64,000 nucleotides of DNA from Adlercreutzia sp. ZJ304 (GTDB lineage Bacteria; Actinomycetota; Coriobacteriia; Coriobacteriales; Eggerthellaceae). A program made the position numbers and the translations under genes. The notes below the pieces were generated by a model, which was given only the letters and a program-made list of their open reading frames with translations, was not told the origin of the DNA and ran no database searches. Location: positions 32,862-96,861 of the forward strand of contig NZ_JAAKEG010000009.1 of NCBI RefSeq assembly GCF_011039075.1, in the 5' to 3' direction. Below, one piece after another: positions 59,235-64,000 of this stretch; the first letter of the stretch is position 1, and each line of letters begins with the position of its first letter.

Positions 59235-62200
59235 ATGGGCAGAACAAGTATCGTTTCAAAAACTATATCTGTAGTTTTAGCATTCGCATTTGCTTTTAGC
59301 ATGGTGCCTAGTGCGGGTATAGCATTTGCAGCCGAAAGTAATGACGCAACAAACGCCGCAACTTCTAACACTTCAGATGCCAATACACGTACAGGCGAGA
59401 ATACTGGCGATAAAGCCACAGTGCAAAAGCCGGAAATTACAACCAAAGAGGCGCAGATAGGTGCGCCTGAGGGTTCGTTGAATGACGATGGCAATCAAAG
59501 CGGCACCAACAACGTTGCCGCCAACCAAGGCAACGGTGCAAGCCAAAATACCACCAATCAAGGTCAGTCCGGCATAACCAACGCTGAAATTTCCATATCG
59601 CAAAACGGTGCAACTGATGCCCAAAACAGCGAAACTGACAAGATAGATGTGGTTTCGGGTACGTTCAGTACGTTCGGAATGAATGGTAACGATCAAGCAA
59701 CTGCCGAACAAACCATCTTTACGTACGGCGGGCTAACGTATGAAGTTAACGCGACAGCGATAGCGGAAGGCGCAGAAACTACCGGCGAAAACACCGTCAC
59801 GCTTGTTGGCTGGCTTTCAAACGCCGCTCCGCAAGGTACGTTGAACATTCCAGCAACTGTTACTGCCAACAACAAGCAGTACACGGTAATTGCCATTACC
59901 AGCAAAGCTGCCGATGCGGTGCTGGCTAAAATGGCAGCCGATCCCGATACTGTCTACTCTGAAGCTCAAGCCGCGCAAGCTCAGGCAGAAGCTGCTGCAG
60001 CTGCCGCGCAGGCTCATCTCGTAACTACAATCAACATTCCTGCAACTGTTACCAGCATTAACCCTGCGGCGTTCGCGCAATTCCCCAATGCCACGGCGGT
60101 TAATGTGAACGCTGATAACTCTACATACAGCAGTTACAACGGCGCGCTTTACGACGCCGCAAAAACAAACCTCCACCTCGTCCCGGAGGGTATGGAGGGC
60201 GCTGCCGTGCTCCCGGATTCTGTGGCTAACGTCCCTGCTTGCGTATTTTCCCGATGTGACAAGCTTTCAGCCATTATTTTCTCAACCGGGAGCACTGGCA
60301 ATTCCCACTTTGCTACTGTGAACGGGGTTCTGTATAACAACGACAAAACGCAGCTTATTGCCGCGCCTGCGGGTCTTGGGGTTAGCGCTGCGCTGGCTTC
60401 CGAAACGCGCACAATTACAGAAGGCGCGTTCGCGGGTAACGACAAGCTGCAAACCATAACAGTAAATGGTGTGGTTTCAGAAATTAGCGCCGACGCGTTC
60501 GAGGAATCTGTGGTTAAGAACGCCACGGTAGCATTGCCTACACCTGATGTGCTTGCTCAAAATGCGGAAAAGGGTGAAGGCGAATCCACCGACCAAACAA
60601 CAGCTGCCAAAGCCGCTTGGGAAACTGCCGGCTTTACCCACTTCGTAGAAGCAGCCACTCCGGGCGAAACCGTAGTGCCCGCGCAGGACGAAAGCGGTCT
60701 AGCCTACACTCTGCTTGATAACTATACGCTAAGTGTTGGCTGGCAAGGAAGCGCTGCTGCGCCCCAGCATCTTGACATTCCAAGCATGGGTGAAGGTGCG
60801 CTTGCTGCTTATCCTGTGCGCGAAATAGCGGACAACGCATTTGCTAATCAAACAACTTTGCAAACTATTAACTTACCCGATGGTCTTACAACCATTGGTG
60901 AAAATGCGTTTGCAAATTCAGGCTTAACTAATGTATCTATTCCTGCCGGCGTGCAAGAAATTGGTGAGGGTGCATTTGCTAACACTGCAAACCTTGCAAG
61001 CGCAGAACTACACGATGGCTTGCGCGTAATTGGTAGTAGTGCTTTTGAAGCTACAGCTGCAAAAATGCTTGTGTTGCCAGCAAGTGTGCAGCGTATAGGC
61101 GAAAGTGCGTTCAGTGGTCTAAGCGACACGAAAATTGTAGCGCTGGGTGTTATCCAGAACATAAACGGTGCGGCGCTGGGCAATAGTGCGGGTGTGCAGG
61201 TGTACGTTCCTGTGGGAGAAAATGCTTACGCGCGCCCAAATAGCGAAACTATAAACGATAAAGACGCTGTGTCCATACCGGCATTGGCTCTTGCTAAATT
61301 GCCAGATATTAATTGGTCGGCTGGGGCTCCTGCCCAGAATAACCACATTCTGTCGTATGGCGTGCAACTTGCCGATGCTCCGCTGCAACTACATGTTGGC
61401 GAAGAGGGCAATTTGCTTGATGGTGGCTACATTGATGCCCCTGCAGGTGTGGATGTGCATACTGGCTACAGCAACGCGAACCAAATAAGTGTTATAGCTG
61501 GCACAACCAGCGTTAAAGCCTATGAAACTGGCAACACGTCGGTTCGGATTGCCCTAACAATGGGCGATATAACGTTAGCTAACGCCACACGTGCGGTTAT
61601 AGTGAGTGTTGCAGAAAAGCCTGTAGCCACAGAAGAGCCTGACAAAAATAATAGCGAAGACGGTGAACTTGTTGAACCTGTAGAAAACGTAACTGAACAA
61701 GTTGAACTTAGCAATTTGCAAGGTGCTGGTGCTGGCGAAACAGCTGAATCTGATGCTGAAACCAATGCGCTCAAAGATGAAGCCAAAAACGCAGCCAATA
61801 ACGACGGCGAAACCATTGCGATAGAAGATGTATCTGCCAACCTACCGAATTACACAACCGAAGACAACACACCAGTAACTTACATGTCGTTTGCCCTTAT
61901 GGCTGAGAGCGAAGTAGTGCAATTTAATGATGGTGGCATCAAGTATCAGGTGAATCCCGACGAGGGCAGCGTTAGTGTTATTGGTCTTGTAGATACTACG
62001 AATACCGGAGCAATAAACATTCCGGCTAGAGTTTCTTATAGTGGAAGTGAGTATTTAGTTACAACCATAGCTAATAACGCCTTTGAAAACTCAGGCATTA
62101 CAGGCGTTAATCTACCTCAAGGACTAAAGACAATCGGAGATGAAGCATTTTATGGCTGTAGTGGTCTTACGTCTATTACTTTCCCAAATACGCTTGTAGA

Positions 62201-64000
62201 AATTGGTAGTAGTGCATTCCAAGATACAAAATTTACATCTATTAGTCTTCCCTCGTCTTTAAGAACTATTAAAGGTTACGCATTTACTAGTGTTCCAATT
62301 GCAGGAGAGCTCTCAATTCCTGAAGGTGTCGAAAATATCGGCAGTAGTGTATTTGGGAATAATGTAGATATTACTAAGTTGACCATTCCCTCAACTGCTA
62401 CAAATTTAGCAATTGATGTTGCTTATGGGTTGTCTGGTGCGACTGAAATATTGGTTGCATCAGGTAATCCAAACTATACATCTGTTGATGGTGCTTTGTT
62501 TACAAAAGATATGACAACACTAATGAGATATCCCGCTTCTAATCCCAGAACAGAATACGAGATACCTTATGGTGTGAAAACGCTTGCAAAGGGAGCCTTT
62601 GCTGGTATGAAAAATTTGGAAAATATAGTTATTCCAAATTCTGTAGAAACGCTTGGGAATGCTTTGTTCCACTATTCTTCAAAGCTAAAAACAGTACGTA
62701 TGTCTTCTTCTGTGAAAAATGTTGACAGTAAGATTTTTAGCGATACACCTGCACTAACTGAAATAACTTGGTTATCATTCCCGACAGGTGATGTAAGCAA
62801 GCAGGCTTTCTGGCATTACTATTCGCACGAATTACCTCAGGTTACAGTTAAGGTTGCAGAGGGTACTGAAGCACAATGGGAAAGCTACTTTCCTCCTGAC
62901 CCCGTACGTGTGGAAAAAGGCTTACCTCCAAGGTATAAGTTTGTAGGAGAGAGTGGTATTGGTGCTACAGAAACTGGTCTAGAGACATCTGATTTTACTT
63001 ACACATCTTTAGGTGATGGCACATACTCAGTTGCGCCAAAAAGTGGTGTTAGCTTTGAGGGTAGAGTTGCCGACATTGCTGCAGATGTTAACAATTACCA
63101 TATCGCTGTTACAACCATAGCTAATAACGCCTTTGAAAACTCAGGCATTACAGGCGTTAATCTACCTCAAGGACTAAAGACAATCGGAGATGAAGCATTT
63201 TATGGCTGTAGTGGTCTTACGTCTATTACTTTCCCAAATACGCTTGTAGAAATTGGTAGTAGTGCATTCCAAGATACAAAATTTACATCTATTAGTCTTC
63301 CCTCGTCTTTAAGAACTATTAAAGGTTACGCATTTACTAGTGTTCCAATTGCAGGAGAGCTCTCAATTCCTGAAGGTGTCGAAAATATCGGCAGTAGTGT
63401 ATTTGGGAATAATGTAGATATTACTAAGTTGACCATTCCCTCAACTGCTACAAATTTAGCAATTGATGTTGCTTATGGGTTGTCTGGTGCGACTGAAATA
63501 TTGGTTGCATCAGGTAATCCAAACTATACATCTGTTGATGGTGCTTTGTTTACAAAAGATATGACAACACTAATGAGATATCCCGCTTCTAATCCCAGAA
63601 CAGAATACGAGATACCTTATGGTGTGAAAACGCTTGCAAAGGGAGCCTTTGCTGGTATGAAAAATTTGGAAAATATAGTTATTCCAAATTCTGTAGAAAC
63701 GCTTGGGAATGCTTTGTTCCACTATTCTTCAAAGCTAAAAACAGTACGTATGTCTTCTTCTGTGAAAAATGTTGACAGTAAGATTTTTAGCGATACACCT
63801 GCACTAACTGAAATAACTTGGTTATCATTCCCGACAGGTGATGTAAGCAAGCAGGCTTTCTGGCATTACTATTCGCACGAATTACCTCAGGTTACAGTTA
63901 AGGTTGCAGAGGGTACTGAAGCACAATGGGAAAGCTACTTTCCTCCTGACCCCGTACGTGTGGAAAAAGGCTTACCTCCAAGGTATAAGTTTGTAGGAGA
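59235..64000 (+). CDS. BspA-like leucine-rich-repeat surface protein (3' end beyond window)
   Basis: A start at ATG 59235 (AAGGGAC upstream) opens a frame that stays open to the window end, at least 1588 residues. Residues 1-32 are a signal peptide (VVLAFAFAFSMVPSAGIAFA). A Thr/Asn/Gln-rich low-complexity stretch follows (34-150). Then come BspA-type LRR_5 units, recognisable as INLPDGLTTIGENAFANSGLTNVSIPAGVQEIGEGAF and similar. After a second acidic linker (about 785-870), a further LRR block starts with IANNAFENSGITGVNLPQ. BspA-like proteins bind host matrix and other bacteria. From about 61.9 kb the base composition becomes clearly more AT-rich. No sorting tail is visible because the gene is truncated. 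Confidence 0.9.
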   Translation, partial: MGRTSIVSKTISVVLAFAFAFSMVPSAGIAFAAESNDATNAATSNTSDANTRTGENTGDKATVQKPEITTKEAQIGAPEGSLNDDGNQSGTNNVAANQGNGASQNTTNQGQSGITNAEISISQNGATDAQNSETDKIDVVSGTFSTFGMNGNDQATAEQTIFTYGGLTYEVNATAIAEGAETTGENTVTLVGWLSNAAPQGTLNIPATVTANNKQYTVIAITSKAADAVLAKMAADPDTVYSEAQAAQAQAEAAAAAAQAHLVTTINIPATVTSINPAAFAQFPNATAVNVNADNSTYSSYNGALYDAAKTNLHLVPEGMEGAAVLPDSVANVPACVFSRCDKLSAIIFSTGSTGNSHFATVNGVLYNNDKTQLIAAPAGLGVSAALASETRTITEGAFAGNDKLQTITVNGVVSEISADAFEESVVKNATVALPTPDVLAQNAEKGEGESTDQTTAAKAAWETAGFTHFVEAATPGETVVPAQDESGLAYTLLDNYTLSVGWQGSAAAPQHLDIPSMGEGALAAYPVREIADNAFANQTTLQTINLPDGLTTIGENAFANSGLTNVSIPAGVQEIGEGAFANTANLASAELHDGLRVIGSSAFEATAAKMLVLPASVQRIGESAFSGLSDTKIVALGVIQNINGAALGNSAGVQVYVPVGENAYARPNSETINDKDAVSIPALALAKLPDINWSAGAPAQNNHILSYGVQLADAPLQLHVGEEGNLLDGGYIDAPAGVDVHTGYSNANQISVIAGTTSVKAYETGNTSVRIALTMGDITLANATRAVIVSVAEKPVATEEPDKNNSEDGELVEPVENVTEQVELSNLQGAGAGETAESDAETNALKDEAKNAANNDGETIAIEDVSANLPNYTTEDNTPVTYMSFALMAESEVVQFNDGGIKYQVNPDEGSVSVIGLVDTTNTGAINIPARVSYSGSEYLVTTIANNAFENSGITGVNLPQGLKTIGDEAFYGCSGLTSITFPNTLVEIGSSAFQDTKFTSISLPSSLRTIKGYAFTSVPIAGELSIPEGVENIGSSVFGNNVDITKLTIPSTATNLAIDVAYGLSGATEILVASGNPNYTSVDGALFTKDMTTLMRYPASNPRTEYEIPYGVKTLAKGAFAGMKNLENIVIPNSVETLGNALFHYSSKLKTVRMSSSVKNVDSKIFSDTPALTEITWLSFPTGDVSKQAFWHYYSHELPQVTVKVAEGTEAQWESYFPPDPVRVEKGLPPRYKFVGESGIGATETGLETSDFTYTSLGDGTYSVAPKSGVSFEGRVADIAADVNNYHIAVTTIANNAFENSGITGVNLPQGLKTIGDEAFYGCSGLTSITFPNTLVEIGSSAFQDTKFTSISLPSSLRTIKGYAFTSVPIAGELSIPEGVENIGSSVFGNNVDITKLTIPSTATNLAIDVAYGLSGATEILVASGNPNYTSVDGALFTKDMTTLMRYPASNPRTEYEIPYGVKTLAKGAFAGMKNLENIVIPNSVETLGNALFHYSSKLKTVRMSSSVKNVDSKIFSDTPALTEITWLSFPTGDVSKQAFWHYYSHELPQVTVKVAEGTEAQWESYFPPDPVRVEKGLPPRYKFVG
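62058..64000 (+). repeat. Tandem 1050-bp internal duplication in the BspA-like gene
   Basis: The sequence from 62058 (GTTACAACCATAGCTAATAA) recurs from 63108 at an exact offset of 1050 bases and I see no differences up to the window end (62950 aligned to 64000). The unit is 350 codons, so the frame is kept, and it carries an LRR block plus a beta-rich segment ending in NYHIAV. The second unit is cut by the window, so the total copy number is unknown. Confidence 0.95.

Noticed and set aside
59093..61840. Minus-strand frames opposite the BspA-like gene
   Set aside because: The plus strand is continuously open with a signal peptide and LRR units; the opposite frames show no motifs and depend on its repetitive codons.

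Overview
The window looks like a host-associated member of the Coriobacteriia (Actinomycetota), most likely Eggerthellales. The reasons are a moderate GC content, large VaFE/SpaA, InlB-B-repeat and BspA-type surface proteins beside a class B sortase, a TsaB-RimI-TsaD fusion, a bacterial Elp3, and a formate/folate C1 gene set. No marker in the window fixes genus or species, so this assignment is inference.

Layout. 1-5.1 kb is an accessory stretch rich in decayed genes: a rhuM remnant, a gutted HipA-like kinase, a duplicated fluoride riboswitch-crcB block with one broken and one intact copy, and a YhcG/DUF1016 remnant. 5.1-8.5 kb is a minus-strand group of unknown role (XRE regulator, lipoprotein, large membrane protein). 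8.6-14.9 kb holds a radical SAM protein, a methyltransferase, Elp3, ThrH and a GlpC/HdrB-like Fe-S protein. 15.0-15.9 kb is a secreted sortase-fold protein preceded on the plus strand by a 22-bp tandem repeat. 16.2-20.6 kb is pyrH-frr-uppS-cdsA-dxr. Its usual continuation, rseP-ispG-proS-rlmB-NYN, begins only at 29.3 kb, because an 8.5-kb antisense surface operon (VaFE adhesin, small Cys-rich membrane protein, InlB-B-repeat adhesin, class B sortase) sits between dxr and rseP.

34.7-36.3 kb has an orphan OmpR-type regulator and coaX. 36.6-41.1 kb is a formate/tetrahydrofolate unit: fhs, a YkgJ-like protein, an FchA-like cyclodeaminase, folD and an FNT channel. 41.1-44.1 kb is the tRNA t6A unit: tsaE, then a single 851-residue TsaB-RimI-TsaD polypeptide carrying an in-frame 119-nt imperfect palindrome. 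Next come eno, moeA, mogA, alr, family-4 UDG, folC, hpf, nhaA, copA and an SDR. tRNA-Glu(TTC) at 56.4 kb marks the start of a second accessory region with rhuM and a Phd/YefM-YoeB-type toxin-antitoxin pair bracketed by two copies of a dispersed inverted-repeat element. The window ends inside a BspA-like surface protein that contains an apparently identical 1050-bp internal duplication.

The most distinctive signals are: four copies of an inverted-repeat element with 21-28-bp arms; the riboswitch-crcB duplication and its microhomology deletion; a shared 'YDKTGD' pre-membrane motif, in place of LPxTG, on both sortase-operon adhesins; the PDZ-less RseP with an inserted helical segment; and the palindrome inside the t6A fusion gene. 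All functional calls come from motif reading and remembered family features; no database search was possible.
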